A stretch of 64,000 bases of DNA, from NCBI GenBank assembly GCA_946807835.1, contig OX327702.1, positions 15,314,001 to 15,378,000 on the forward strand. The letters run 5' to 3'. The notes beneath the pieces are model-generated. The model made no database searches. It was not told the origin of the DNA and saw only the letters and a program-made list of their open reading frames with translations. This DNA is from Ailanthus altissimus. Lineage: Eukaryota; Streptophyta; Magnoliopsida; Sapindales; Simaroubaceae. Shown in pieces: positions 24,786 through 37,329 of this stretch; the first letter of the stretch is position 1; each line of letters opens with the position of its first letter. A program made the translations under genes and the position numbers.

Positions 24786-25049
24786 AATCTCAAATAGGAG
24801 GTTCTAATATGATGATTGCATAATAGGAACAGTGGTGAGTTTGTCAATGAGTGTTCAGAATGCCCTTTCTAACTCTTATGTTCATGTAAATTCAACATCT
24901 TTTAGCAGAATGTTACATAATGGTCTAGATATGGCAAAAACATTTTGTATAAACCTCTTGTAAGAGCCAACGTGTCCAAGAAAAGATCGGACATCTTTTA
25001 TCATTTTGGGTATAGGTATTTTAGAGATTAATTCAATTTTGGCATTGTC

Positions 25050-26002
25050 AACCTCTATCCATTTTTCAGATAGAATATGCCCAAAACGATTTTTGAAGAT
25101 ACCATGAAATTACATTTCTCCCAATTTAACACAAGTATATTTTCTTTACACTTACTCAAAAAAGCTTTTAAATTAAATAGACATGAATTAAAAGAATCAC
25201 AAAAAATAATCAAATCAGCCATAAAACTTTCATGCATTTTTCAACCATATTAGAAAAAATACTCACAATTCAACGTTGAAAAGTAGCTGGTGTATTCCAT
25301 AATCCAAATTGCAAAAATGCATAAGTACTAAAAGAGCATGTAAAAGTGGTTTTTTCTTGATCTTCTATAGCTATCATAATCTGGTAATATCTTGAATACT
25401 CATCAAGAAAGTAATAAAAGGGATGTCCAGCTACACGTTCTAAAATTTGGTCAATAAAAGACAATGAAAAATAGTATTTTCTGGTGGTCGTGTTTAATTT
25501 TCTATAATTAATGCACATTCGCCAACCACTTACTACCCTAGTTGGAACAGGTATCCTATTCTCATTTTCTATAACAGTACCCCAAGATTTCTTAGGAACA
25601 ACTTGAGTTAGACTTACCCATTGACCATCAAAAATTGGGTAGATTATACCTGTATCTAATAGTTTCAAGACCTCTTTCTTCACTACTTCTTTCATTGTTG
25701 GTTAAGTCTTCTTTGGGGTCCTTACGGGGTTGGGCACCTTCCTCTAAATGAATTCTATGGGAGAATATCAATGGAGAAATACCTTTAATATTAGTTATGG
25801 TCCAACTTAGTGCAGACTTATATTTTTTTAACAATTTTTTTAATTTTTCCTCTTGTTCAGCACTAAGTTCAGAAGAAATGATGATAAAAAAGGTATCACC
25901 TGATCCCAAGAATATGTGTGGTAAACCTTTGGGCAGTGGGAAAAGCTCAGCTTGTGGTGTCTTGAGGTTTGATGGTTTTAGTTTCTCCCTCCCTCTTGGC
26001 AA
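25050..26002 (-). pseudogene. Element B reverse transcriptase
   Basis: Overlapping frames (26002-25628, 25695-25270 and 25237-25055) read GRQ-type approach, WRMCINYRKLNTTTRKYYF, FYYFLDEYSRYYQI, DQEKTTFTCSF and NTPATFQR. The catalytic box reads FMADL at about 25211-25225, where the family has FMDDL, so one of the two metal-binding aspartates is Ala. With several frameshifts as well, the enzyme is dead. Confidence 0.82.
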
Positions 26003-26019
26003 CTCTTCAAAGCGTGGCT

Positions 26020-26734
26020 GTCAAAATCAACTCCCTTTGTCCTGTGAATCAAAAATTCTAAACACATTAGTTGTTTTATCAGGATAACGCAATTCTTCAA
26101 AATCAAAATTAAGGAGGTTTTCTAAAGAATCAGAGCCATGGTTTTTATAAGCTTTCTCTAGTACAAGTGTGTCTATTATATATGAATGATAACATTCATC
26201 TTCTTCTCGTGGTTGCTTGCCAATATAGAAAATGTTTAACTCAAGAGTCATATTCCCAAAATATTCGTCTGCAATTAATAAGAGTGTTAGCAGTGGTAAG
26301 AAAAGGTCTCTCTAAAATAAGAGGGATTTTAGACTCTATGTTAACTACAGAATGAGTATCTAAAACAAGAAAATCAATAGGGTAGTAAAATTTATTAATT
26401 TGTAACAAAACATCTTTTACTATTTCCCATGGTTTCTTGATTGATCAATCAGCAAATTGTAGGACTACAATTGTAGGTTTAATATCACCAAGCCTCAATT
26501 GCAAGTAAATAAAATAAGGAATTAAATTTACACTTGCTCCTAAGTCTAACAAAGCTTGACCAAACTCATGTGTCCTAATTTGGCAAGAGATTATGGGACA
26601 TCATGCGTCTTTATACTTAGATGGTATCTTTTATTCAATCACTGCACTTATCTATTCTGTCAAAAATACAGTTTTCTTTACATGATATTTTTTTTTATAG
26701 TGCACAAATCCTTGATGACTTTGGCATAAGTTGG
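26020..26734 (-). pseudogene. Element B protease region
   Basis: Near 26570-26530 the - strand reads ALLDLGASVNLIPYFIYLQL; DLGAS is the aspartic protease active-site motif and is intact here. ADxSIKKP and the acidic QPREEDECYHSYIIDTLVLE linker (26200-26150) follow. The frame resumes across the solo LTR at 26735-28083. Stops are present. Confidence 0.75.
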
Positions 26735-28083
26735 TGATGTGTGCTTTACTAGCTAAGTACAAGCGTACGCTATCATATCAAGTAATATGAGATTTAGGTC
26801 TAAGTATCGATCCCACAGGGACTACGTGATCTAATTCTTCAATCAATTACTAAAATTATATCTACTTAATTTTTATTTAGAAAAATTAAAATCTGAAACT
26901 GAATTTATTAACCTAATTTGATCAAATTACCTAAATAGCAAACAAACAAGAGATATAAATTCACCAAAGGATAATAATCTAGGGTATAGACTCATCCCCT
27001 AGTATTTCATTGGATTCATTAACCACTTAGTTCACCCCTTAATATAAACTATTGGCTTAGGCACTAATTTCATCACAAGCCTCTATCGATGGTCAAGTGA
27101 CTATATTACACATTCTAACAATCACTTATATGTCTATGGTAATCAAATTAGAATGTAATTCATTAAGATCAAGTCTAAATTACACCACACATGCCACCTA
27201 GGTATATGTCGATCCTATATGAAACTCATAGTTGTTATCCTATGATCATGCATCAAAGTACCCTGGGCTTAACCATGAATTTCTTTGTCACGTTCATCAT
27301 GGTTCCTCAATCATTCATAATATTGGCCAGATATAATGAAAGTATTAAACACAAGAAAGAATGAATCAATTTCAATAATTAAGTTTATAAACTAAGAATC
27401 AATGAAATCAAACTACATACTAGGTTCACATAGTCTAACCCTATAATAATAAGTTTAACTCATCACAAAATCAAAAGTATCAAACCAATTTATAAAGAAT
27501 AGCAAGAACAAGAACATAATGATAAGAAAAGAAAAGAAAAGCTAATCAAGAAGACGTCTTGGGTTGCTTCTCTCTTAATCTTGACTTGAAACTTGAATTT
27601 TAATCTTGAATCTTGATTTCTTGGCTTTGATATTTGATTTTGTGTTGTGAATTCTTTCTCTCCATTTTTTGGCTCTCAAAAGTGTCTGTATTTGACCTCA
27701 AAAGAGTATTTTTATTGGTATGAGAAACCCTAAAGGCGGGGGGATTTGAATCCAAGTTGAAATAGGAGACTTGAGAGGCCTTTTATATGTCGCACGAGCG
27801 CCACGGCACTAGGTTGTGGGTGCCGCGGCGCTCAGCTACTGACCTGGGCACCCCAGTGCTCAGTCATGGGCGTTGTGGCGCCCAGCCCTGGTACCATTTT
27901 TGTATTGAGCGTAACTTTTTCATTTGATGACCGATTCACCTCCCGTTTATTTCTATGCATCACATCTTTCGTCTTGCATCTATTTAGGATCCAAAAACAC
28001 AATTAAATAGCTAAACATTTATAATTTGGAGCAAAATACTAAAGTTGGATGCAAATTATACTAGTGCTTTTACTCCCCTATCA
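26735..28083 (-). mobile_element. Solo LTR (family L2) in element B
   Basis: A 1349-bp unit with + ends TGATGTGTGC and CCCCTATCA, flanked by perfect duplications GTTGG (26730-26734 and 28084-28088). On - it starts TGATAGGGGAG and ends in the CACACATCA phrase, matching the solo LTR at 2933-4310. A GC-rich block lies at 27790-27890. With it removed, element B reads '...ggttccaacttatgcc' exactly as element A does near 35378. Confidence 0.88.
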
Positions 28084-28088
28084 GTTGG

Positions 28089-28453
28089 AACCTATTTAAT
28101 CAAATGCAACAAGGGAAAATTAATCTTAACTTGTTACAAATGTTCTAAAATCTCACCTTGAAATTTTGAATTTTTCCCAATAGGTCGAAGAGCTTGGGGA
28201 ATAGGCACTGGGATTAAAAACTTATTTTCGGGCTCTTTTTTAGCTGTGGCCTCTTTTTCAAGAGAGGCATCTTTACTACTCATAGATATGTTGGTTGGAG
28301 AAGTAGGCTCACTCATAATATTACCACTTTGAGTAGTAATGCATTGACTTCTTTGAGATTTTGTGCATCAAAAGAAGAAGCTTATGCCATGAATTGTTGT
28401 TTTGGATTGGATTAAGGTTGAAATAGAAACTTACCTCACTCTTGTACAGTTAA
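28089..28453 (-). pseudogene. Element B gag C-terminal segment
   Basis: The 60-aa stretch 28316-28134 reads SEPTSPTNISMSSKDASLEK and PIPQALRPIGKN, matching element A at 35155-35300. It lies between two solo LTR insertions. It is a linker between nucleocapsid and protease rather than an enzymatic domain. Confidence 0.75.
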
Positions 28454-30778
28454 TGTTGGGATTTATGCTTATGTGCCATCCCATTATGTATAAATATTTA
28501 ATGATAGTATTTATACAATTATCATTTCTAATAATATCGTTAATATTATTTATAATAAATGGTAAAATACTTGTAACGTTTCAAACATTGTATAATTTGA
28601 AGGGGTTCAGATATGATCTAAAGAAGTTTATATCAGTGCTAAGAGTTAGCACATTAATAGATTTAGCGAAATCTAAACAGTTAGAGTCTTGTCTGAAATG
28701 GGACAATGACCTAAGAATATATTTATAATGACATAGCTGTAAAGAGTTGCAGATGGTGCTAAGAAATGTCATTATACAAATATGTTCTCAAACACAATGT
28801 TTTTGATCTAATTTCATCAATGCAGGTTTATCGGTGGAACCAATTTATATAGATTAGTGTATGTCTATATCTTGATGGTCCAGATGGTTAATGGAAGCTC
28901 GTATAGACATACAGGTATTTAGTGAGGACTGGATATTGAACAAACTCACAAAGACCTCTAATAGACATCTCATAAAATCGTCAATGGAAGGTCTTTCGAG
29001 TTGAGTAGTATTTATGGTCCTTTGACTTGAGCGCCACAGTGGGCTTGTGAGTGATCCACCATACTTTGGTTCTACACATGTCAGCGACCTTTCATGGTCT
29101 AACCACTGTGTCGCTGGGTATGGTTCGATGATCATAGAGTCTGGTGTGCGTAGATATGGGATCCATCAGCTCATATGAGTTGGTTGTATATACTGATGCT
29201 CCAAGATTGTATTTCAGAAAGTCTTATGGCCACAAGCATAAACCTCAGAAAATATATTCCGAAGAGATAAACAATATCACAAAAGTGTTTGTGGATATTG
29301 TTTAAGGAAATATAAATCTAGAGACAAGTTGATGGTTGAGCAAATAGAGATTTGACGGTGATGATCTATATCTCTGCTCTTCTAGGATATAAATGATGGA
29401 GAGATTATACAAATATGCAATAACCTTAACTTGCATGGTCTAACGTGCTGATTTGTAATATTTGTAATGTGTGGGAGGGGCATCGTTCACGGATGTATGG
29501 ATGAGCTCCATATGATAATTTAAGTGTGGACATAGAGAGTCTCACAATATGAAGTGTACTTATTGAGCACTGGAGCAGTAGACTGGATTGAATAATTATT
29601 TCGGGATCCCTCAGGATGTGCATTTGTCAAGATTTAATTGTTAAATACATCATTGAATTAATTAACAAGAGTTGTTAATTAATATGATGATTGACAAGTG
29701 GCACAATTTGGTCCATGATTTGATTTTACTTTAGTTTTACCATCTAATCTTGATAGTAAAAACTAGTAAAGTAAAAAAGTAATTATTCAAATTTTTTTTG
29801 AATAATTAAATTAGATATTATTATTATATTATTAGATAATATGATAATATATATTAATCATGACCATTGTATTTTAATATAATGAGGGGTCTAAATGTTG
29901 GCTATTTATTTACCTAATATGATTAAAATAATTATATTTGTTAGGTAATGATTTAATTAGGTGACCATTATTCTAATGCTTAATAAATTAATCCAAAGTG
30001 GGAGACCAACAACTAAATTGGTGGAGCACTTATTTTTGTTTTTTCAAAAAGTGTTGAATAACAAAAATAAAATTTGGCTAACAAATGAATATATTATTGT
30101 AACAAATTGATACAAAAGAATTGAATGAATTTTTCAATTTGAAAGTGCAAGAATCGGTTAAGGCATAGAGAGGTAAGAGAAAACAATTAGTTTTTGTTAT
30201 TTCAAGTGTTGAAAAAGATGAAAAACTTATCTTCTTCTTCTTCTCTCCATGATGGCTAAAAATGAATGAAAAAAAAATGGAGAAAAGATAATTATTTTAG
30301 ACAAGAGTTGTTCAAAATAATTATCCTGTGAAAATTGTTTCTAAGAATTAATATAAGAGTTGTATATAAAATATTTATCATCTCTATTTAAGAAACAAAA
30401 TTGTATTCAAAGAGTTTGAATACATGTTGCTAGAAATTCTAAAAACTAAGCTACCATTCTAACTCCATAATCCCACCAAATCGTTATGGACTAGAATTGT
30501 TCAACAATTCACTTTAAGGTGAGCTCTTCAATTGGATTGTTGGAGGACTTGAAGATTTTGTAAAGCTACCTTCATTAGGTAAGTGTTCTTTACATTTTAA
30601 TTTTATGTATATAATTGTTCATCATATATAAGTTGTTGTATAATAGTTATACTTGAGCATATATGTGATATGTGGTTAAATTTGTTAAATTAGGTGTATT
30701 TGTTAACTTGCTTTTGCTGCGTGTAGTAATTTTTGAAATTAAGTATACACTTGTATGTCACACACTCGATTTCCAACA
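28454..30778 (+). mobile_element. Solo LTR (family L1), 2325 bp, in element B gag
   Basis: Ends are TGTTGG...CCAACA with perfect duplications GTTAA (28449-28453 and 30779-30783). Element B's gag linker reads through when it is removed (INKLTS-like part, then TVQE). The LTR is unusually long with no internal domain. Related copies occur at 1-1012 (+) and about 56290-57465 (-). Superfamily is uncertain; the TGTTGG/CCAACA termini are common in Ty1/copia. The 108-, 93- and 65-aa ORFs within it are incidental. Confidence 0.85.
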
Positions 30779-30783
30779 GTTAA

Positions 30784-31576
30784 GACACTGGTTAGTTTAG
30801 TGATTTGACTCTTGATTTTTTTATTTTTGTCTACCATCTGTGAATGAACTATTTCAAATTTTTTATTAGTCTTACTTTGTGCCTCTATAAATGCTTGTAA
30901 TGTATCCTCTAAAGGACTCCTAGTTGATCATGCATTATATTGTGGTGCACCATAAGACTTGGGTGCTTGTTGTTCTTGTTTCCAATGGTTGTTGGCTTGT
31001 TGGTCAGATTTCTAACTGAAATTTAGGTGGTTTCTCTAGCTAGGATTATAGGGTTCAAAGTAGTGCGAACAAGCCTTCTTTTACATCCCTAGGGCATTAC
31101 ATTGCTCCTCATATATCCCTCTCATCTCACTATAAGTGAGGTAATCCGGAGCTAATTATTCCGCTCCTACACAAACAAAACAGACATCGTGTGACTCAAC
31201 CTTATCAACCGTATGGGTGATCCTTCTATTTTTGGTTTTCAAGGCCTTTAATTCCCTAGTTAAGACATCTAACTAGGCTTTAAGGCTATCCTCTTCCTTA
31301 AGATGGAAAACTCTACTAGGTCGTAGCCTATTTGTGCTTTCAATAACACTAGCTCCAGTCCATGTATGGTTTTTTCGGCTAAGTCATTCAGGAATTCTAT
31401 GGCTTTCTTAGAATCTTTGTAAAGGAACTCCTATTACACATCATCTTAACAAATTGGCATTCTTTAATTGTGAGTCCCTCATAAAAATAGCTAACTAAGC
31501 ACCAATTTTCATATCCATGGTGAGGGCACAGATTTAACAACTCTTTAAACCTTTCTCAAGCTTGATATAAGGTTTC
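30784..31576 (-). pseudogene. Element B gag, 3' portion
   Basis: On - the sequence after the element A junction reads the gag segment around 'ccttatatcaagcttg..aaaggtttaaagagttgtta', matching element A near 34530-34570, then a broken zinc knuckle (CFVCVGAE with later stop) near 31180. The stretch to 30784 has a longer linker than element A, including 'QQANN' and 'YGAPQ'-type phrases. Confidence 0.72.
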
Positions 31577-31581
31577 ACTGC

Positions 31582-33145
31582 TGATGAACACATGAAAATA
31601 TATATTTGTTAAGAGATTTAGTCACCGCTTAATGTCACTAATGTTAGCATTTTTGTACTTTTAGCTTGAAATAAAGTGTTATCCTTAAATTGTGATTAAT
31701 GAATGTTATTCGCATAGGTTTAGGTAAAATGGACATAACTCTCAACGTAGAAATCAAAATGAAGAAATTCTTGAACCTGGAGTAACATGAATCAATCTTA
31801 CACAAACTTGAAGAACAGTTGAAAAGTCAAATCCAACATGTTATGGGCCAAAATTTGAGATACAATAGAATCGGGCTACAACTTTGCTCAGCTTGACCCT
31901 ACTCACGTATTTGGACCGTATCTCACAAAATATATATCAAATTGGTATAATTGTTAAAGATGTGAAATACTGATATACATATCAATAACTCTTATGTTGA
32001 TGGTAAAGTCTAAATCAGCCGTTATCATAGACCAAATTATCTTACAAGTAGCTAAAAGGGTTGTTGGCCTAAATCTAACGTATCTTTGAAATTTTTCCTT
32101 TATCTCATTCGATACTCATCCAATTTGCATGAACCTAGTGCCTATGAAAAGAAGAGATAAAATGAAACAACTTTCATGTTGGCTTAAAAGGCTACATTGA
32201 TTATTTATATTATCAAAAAGATGCTGTCAATGGGTGAACGAGTTGGTAGCCTAAAATATTAAAGATTGATGTCACACATGACATATTTCCATTCATTGCC
32301 TATATAAGGACACTCTTAGGACTTTTTTAACATTAGATAATTCTCTCTTATTTTTTTTTCATTAACATGCATTGTGATCTAGGCTAGAGTTCTTGACAAG
32401 GCTAAGAAATGAACTTTTATGTGTAATAAATCTACTTTTATGCTTTAATTCGTTGTCAAAAGCTACAAATATTTGTAAGTTTGGTTTTGATTAAACTCTT
32501 ATCTATTTAATTTTCTATAATCCAGAGGTTATAATTCTCATATCTCATATATGTTCAGTCATGCTTTTCTTACGTGATTCTTGTTGAATTATAATTGTTA
32601 TTGGTTACATTTTTTATATGTTAATCTTTTACTGCAATATTGTCGATTGATATATTGTCGATCTTAGATAACATGTAAAGACAATAAATGTTTTATATGC
32701 AAGTTGATCTTGTACTACAATATTGTCAAAATGATATATTGTCGATCTTAAATAACTTGTATAAATGAACATGATTTGTATTAATATTTGCAAAATAGTT
32801 TAGTCATATCGAATGCATGTGTTATCAAATGTGCTATATTTTACATATCTTCCAATTGATTGTTTAGATGTAAAACTGTCAGTTGAGTTATAAATATTTA
32901 ATAAAAGTGTAGAGTAAATTTATAAAGCATAATTGTGATTCTCAAAGCCTTGTTTAAATCATCATAAAACATATTTCTCAATTCATAGACAATTCTATCT
33001 CATCCACATAAACCAATTAATTAATTTTCTTCTTTGCTACTGCTTTAATATTTTACTTCACCAACCTATTTTTCCAAAAGCTTTCTCGTAGAATCGACAC
33101 CTCAATCTATATTGCGATAGCCGCATTACACTTTGAGCGTAAATA
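31582..33145 (+). repeat. Element A 5' LTR
   Basis: Begins TGATGAACACATG and ends GTAAATA (CA changed to TA). A TATATAAGG box is at 32301-32309. An internal direct repeat carrying 'atattgtcgat' occurs near 32635-32685 and 32715-32760. Confidence 0.92.
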
Positions 33146-33150
33146 AAATT

Positions 33151-33168
33151 TGGCGCTGTTACCGGAGA
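33151..33168 (+). other. Element A primer binding site (tRNA-Asp type)
   Basis: TGGCGCTGTTACCGGAGA, five bases after the LTR. It matches the tRNA-Asp-type site TGGCGCCGTTGCCGGGGA of Athila-like elements except for three C-to-T or G-to-A changes. Confidence 0.85.
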
Positions 33169-33279
33169 GGCACACAAGCGAAAGTCTATTGCATTTATCA
33201 ATACTAAAGTGGTAACTTTGTACATTTTCTTTTCTTTGTAAAATTGTTATTTTATTTCCTTTGTTGTAATTCATTTTAT

Positions 33280-33920
33280 TGTTCATGGTTGGTTCTACCA
33301 CCTAATTTATTTTATTTTCTTTAGTTAATTTGTTATATTTTATATTATTTTAATGGCTGATTTTATCGCTTAACTTAGTTTTTTATTTATTTATTGCACT
33401 TTACTTTTTTTTAATTTTTCGTATTTTATTTTATTTTAATGGCTTGTTTTACCACCTAACTTAGTTTATTTTTTTATTTATTGCGCTTTAGTTTATTTAT
33501 TGTACTTTATTTATGTATTGCACTTTATTTTCTTTTATTTATTTATAGCATTTTTTTATTGTACTTTATTTTTATTTTCTTTTATTTATTTATTATACTT
33601 TATTTTTTTTATTTATTTATTGTACTTTATTTGCTTTAGTTAATATATTGTATTTTTATTTTAATGGCCGATTCCACCGCCTAACTTTTTATTTATTTAC
33701 TTATTGTACCTTTTTTAATTTATTGTACTTTTTTATTTTTGTTGTACTTTGCATTTTATTTTCCTTTATTTATTGCATTTCTTTTATTTTATTTACTTAT
33801 TGTATTATTTATTGTATTTTTTTTATTGTACTTTACATTTTATTATCTTTCGTTCATTTATTGGATTTGTATTTCATTGTTGGTCTTACCACCTAACTCA
33901 TTTCTATTTCTTGTTGTGTT
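33280..33920 (+). repeat. Element A leader repeat, T-rich
   Basis: The phrase 'ggctgattttaccgcctaactta' in varied forms recurs near 33290, 33355, 33440, 33665 and 33880, separated by runs of 'tttatttattgcacttta'. It lies between the primer site and gag. The same repeat is reversed in element B's leader near 43590-43880. Overlapping 65-82-aa Phe/Tyr-rich ORFs are low-complexity artefacts. Confidence 0.7.
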
Positions 33921-33942
33921 TTATATCACTTCTTAATTTTCC

Positions 33943-35430
33943 TTGAGCATTTCCTTCATTAAAAAAAAAAAATTGTTAGGATGTATGCATCGACTTAGAG
34001 ACAAACAAGAAAGATTCGTAAAAAAAGTAGAACTAGAACCATCACCACAATTTGTAAGGGAAGAGAATTCACCATCTAGTTCATCTTGTAATTCCAACAC
34101 AATAAGCCAACACGAAGATAACCCCGTTAGAACTCTAAAAGATTACTTGCATCCTACTCGCACAGCCACACCATTATGCATTATATTTCCATCTAACACA
34201 CCACATTCAGATTTTAAACCTGGAATGATACAACTTCTACCCACTTATCATGGTCTAGATAGTGAAAATCCTTATGTACATATTAGGGAATTTGAAGAGG
34301 TAATTGCCACCTTCTATAGCCAACTCAAAACCATAGACACTGTTAGGCTTAAAAGTTTTTCTTTTTCTTTGAAAGACAAAGTAAAGAGTTGGCTATACTC
34401 TTTGAGGCCGAGATCTATAGGAACTTGGGCAGAAATAACCCAAGCATTTTTCAATAAATACTTTCCACGACAGAAAACTAATGGCCTAAAAAGACAAATT
34501 TCTTCCTTCTCCCAAAAAGACAGTGAAAACTTATATCAAGCATGGGAAAGGTTTAAAGAGTTGCTAAATCTGTGCCCTCATCATAGGTATGAAAATTGAC
34601 ACTTTGTTAGCTATTTTTATAAGGGATTCACAATTAGAGAGCATCAATTTGTTGAGATGATGTGTAATGGGGAGTTCCTTCACAAAAATCCTAAGGAAAC
34701 CATAGAATTCCTTAATGACTTAGTCGAAAAAGCCCATACATAGACTGGACCTAGTGCTACTGAAAACACAAATCGGCTACGACCTAGTAGAGTTTTCTAT
34801 CTTAAGGAAGAGGATAGCCTTAAAGCTTAGTTAGATGTCTTAACTAGGGAATTAAAGGCCTTGAAAACCAAAGATAGAAGGATCACACATACGGTTGATA
34901 GGGTTGAGTCACATGATGTCTGTTTTATTTGTGTAGAAGTGGAATACTTAACTCAGGATTGCCCCACTTACAGTGAGATGAGAGGGATATATGAGGAGCA
35001 ATGTAATGCCTTAAGGATGTACAAGAGCGAGGTAATTTTCTATCTCAACCTCAATCCAATACAAAAGGACAATTCATGGCACAAGCTTCTACTTCTGATG
35101 CACAAACTCTTAAAGAAGTCAATGCAATTACTACTCAAAGTGGTAAAATTGTGAGTGAGCCTACTTTTTCAACTAACACATCGACAAGTAGTAAAGACAC
35201 CCCCCTTGAAAAAGAGACCACAGTGGAAAAAGAGCTCGAAAATAAGTTTTCAATCCCAGTGCCTTTTCCTCAAGCTCTTCGACCGATTGGGAAAAATTTA
35301 GAAATTCAAGGTGAGATTTTGGAACATTTGAAACAAGTTAAGATTAATCTTCCCTTGTTGTATTTCATTAAGCAGGTTCCAACTTATGCTAGCGTCATCA
35401 AGGATCTATGCACTAAAAAAAATATCATGT
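33943..35430 (+). pseudogene. Element A gag
   Basis: Open for 218 codons from 33943 to 34599. It has a basic N-terminus, then MIQLLPTYHGLDSENPYVHI and FNKYFPRQKTNGLKRQISSF, the Retrotrans_gag region of Athila-like elements. Frames continue past a stop at 34597 to a nucleocapsid knuckle near 34921-34962 reading CFICVEVEYLTQDC, where the His of CX2CX4HX4C has become Tyr. The linker and PFPQALRPIGKN follow to 35430. It would form the particle that packages element RNA. Relative to B, part of the linker after the knuckle is missing. Confidence 0.88.
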
Positions 35431-35467
35431 AAAGAAAACTGCATTTTTAGCAGAACAGATAAGTGTA

Positions 35468-36110
35468 GTGATTGAACAAAAGACACCACCCAAGTATAAA
35501 GATCCAGGATGTCCCACAATCTCCTGCCAAATTGGGAGACATGAGTTTGGTCAAGCTTTCTTGGAATTAAGAGCAAGTGTAAATTTAATGCCTTATTCTA
35601 TTTACTTACAATTGGGAGTTGGCGAGATTATACCTACATTTGCAGTCCTACAATTAGCTGACCGATCAATCAAGAAACCACGGTGAATAGTAAAAGATGT
35701 TTTGTTATAAATTGATAAATTGTACTACTCTATTGATTTTCTTGTCTTAGAAACTCATTCTATTGTTAACATGGAGTCAAAAATCCCTCTTATTTTGGGG
35801 AGACCTTTTCTTGCCACTGCTAACGTTCTTATTAATTTTAGAAATGGTCTAATGAAATTATCTTTTGGGAATATGACTCTTGAGATGAACATTTTTAATA
35901 TTGTCAAACAACCACGAGAAGAAGACGAATGCTATCATTCATATATGATAGACACACTTGTAGCAGAGGAAGCTTATAAAAATCATAGCTCTTATTCTTT
36001 GAAAAACCTTCTTAATTTTGATTTTGAAGAATTGTATTATCTTGATGTAACAACTAATGTGTTTAGTATTTTTGACTCACAGGATAAAGGGACTCAATTT
36101 TGGTAGCCAC
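35468..36110 (+). pseudogene. Element A protease
   Basis: Retropepsin-type aspartic protease region. The active site reads FLELRASVNLMPYSIYLQL (Glu codon at 35564-35566), where element B and the family have DLGAS, so the catalytic Asp and following Gly are both lost. The flap-side IPLILGRPFLATANVLINFR lies at about 35780-35840. An acidic linker QPREEDECYHSYMIDTLV follows. A stop near 35684 splits the domain. Confidence 0.85.
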
Positions 36111-36277
36111 GCTTTGAAGAGTTGCCACGAGAGAGGGAGACCAAAACCATCAAACCTTGAGACACCACAAGTTGAGCTTTCTCCACTGCCCAAAGGTTTG
36201 AAACATGCATTCTTGGGACCAGGTGATACCTTTCCTGTCATCATTCTTGTAAACTTAGTGCTGAACAAGAGAAAAAA

Positions 36278-37310
36278 TTGATAAAATTGTTAAAAGAACA
36301 TAAGTCTACACTAGGTTGGACCATAGCGGATATTAAAGGTATTTCTCTATTGATATGCTCCCATATAATTCATTTAGAGGAAGGTGCCCAACCTCGTAGG
36401 AAGCCACAAAGAAGACTTAACCCAACAATGAAAGAAGTAGTGAAGAAAGAGGTCTTGAAACTATTAGATGCGGGTATGATCTACCCAATTTCTAATAGTC
36501 AATGGGTAAGTCCAACTCAAATAGTTCCTAAGAAATCTGGGGTTACTATTGTGGAAAATGAGAATGAGATACCTGTTCCAACTAGGGTGGTATGTGGTTG
36601 GCGAATGTGCATTGTTATAGAAAATTAAACACAGCTATTAGGAAAGACTATTTTCCATTGCCTTTTATCAACCAAATTTTAAAACGTGTAGCTAGACATC
36701 CTTTTTATTACTTTCTTGATGGGTATTCAGGATATTACCAGATTGAGATAGCTATAGAATATCAAGAAAAAACTACTTTTACATGCCCTTTTGGTACTTA
36801 TGCTTTTCGTAGAATACCATTTGGATTATGTAATGCACCAGCTACTTTTCAGCGTTGTATGTTAAGTATTTTCTCTGATATGGTTGAAAAATGTATGGAA
36901 GTTTTATGGATGATTTGATTGTTTTTGGTAATTCTTTTGATTTATGCCTACTTAACTTGAACGCTGTTTTATGTAGGTGTGAAGAAAAAGGACTTGTGCT
37001 AAAATAGGAGAAATGTCATTTCATGGTATCTTCAGGAATCATTTTGGGCCACATTGTATCTGAAAGAAGGATAGAGGTTGACAAGACCAAAATTAAATTA
37101 ATCTCTAAATTACCTACACCCAAATGTAAAGGACGTCCGATCTTTTCTTGGACACGCTGGCTTTTACAGAAGGTTTATACAAAAATTTTTGTCATATCTA
37201 GACCATTGTGTAACATTTTGCTAAAAGATACAGAATTTACATGGATACAAGAGTGTGAGGAGGCATTCCGAACACTCATTGCCAAACTCACCACCGCTCC
37301 TATCATGTAG
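36278..37310 (+). pseudogene. Element A reverse transcriptase
   Basis: Spread over several frames: approach region and KKEVLKLLDAGMIYPISNSQ (36440-36500), WRMC near 36600, FYYFLDGYSGYYQIEIA (36700-36755), RIPFGLCNAPATFQRCML (36811-36865), and the connection domain ending near 37310. The catalytic FMDDL is encoded at about 36904-36918 but is out of frame with the upstream sequence (which reads VLWMI), consistent with a one-base deletion just before it. The aspartates themselves are intact. Confidence 0.88.
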
Positions 37311-37329
37311 TCACCGGATTTAAACCTCT

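Noticed and set aside
28402..29623. ORFs of 60-108 aa on both strands
   Set aside because: All lie inside the solo LTR 28454-30778. Similarity to the ORF at 56860-57051 reflects shared LTR sequence, not a conserved protein.
33648..33946. Overlapping Phe/Tyr-rich ORFs resembling membrane proteins
   Set aside because: They come from the T-rich leader repeat of element A. Three overlapping frames are open at once, which is a composition effect.
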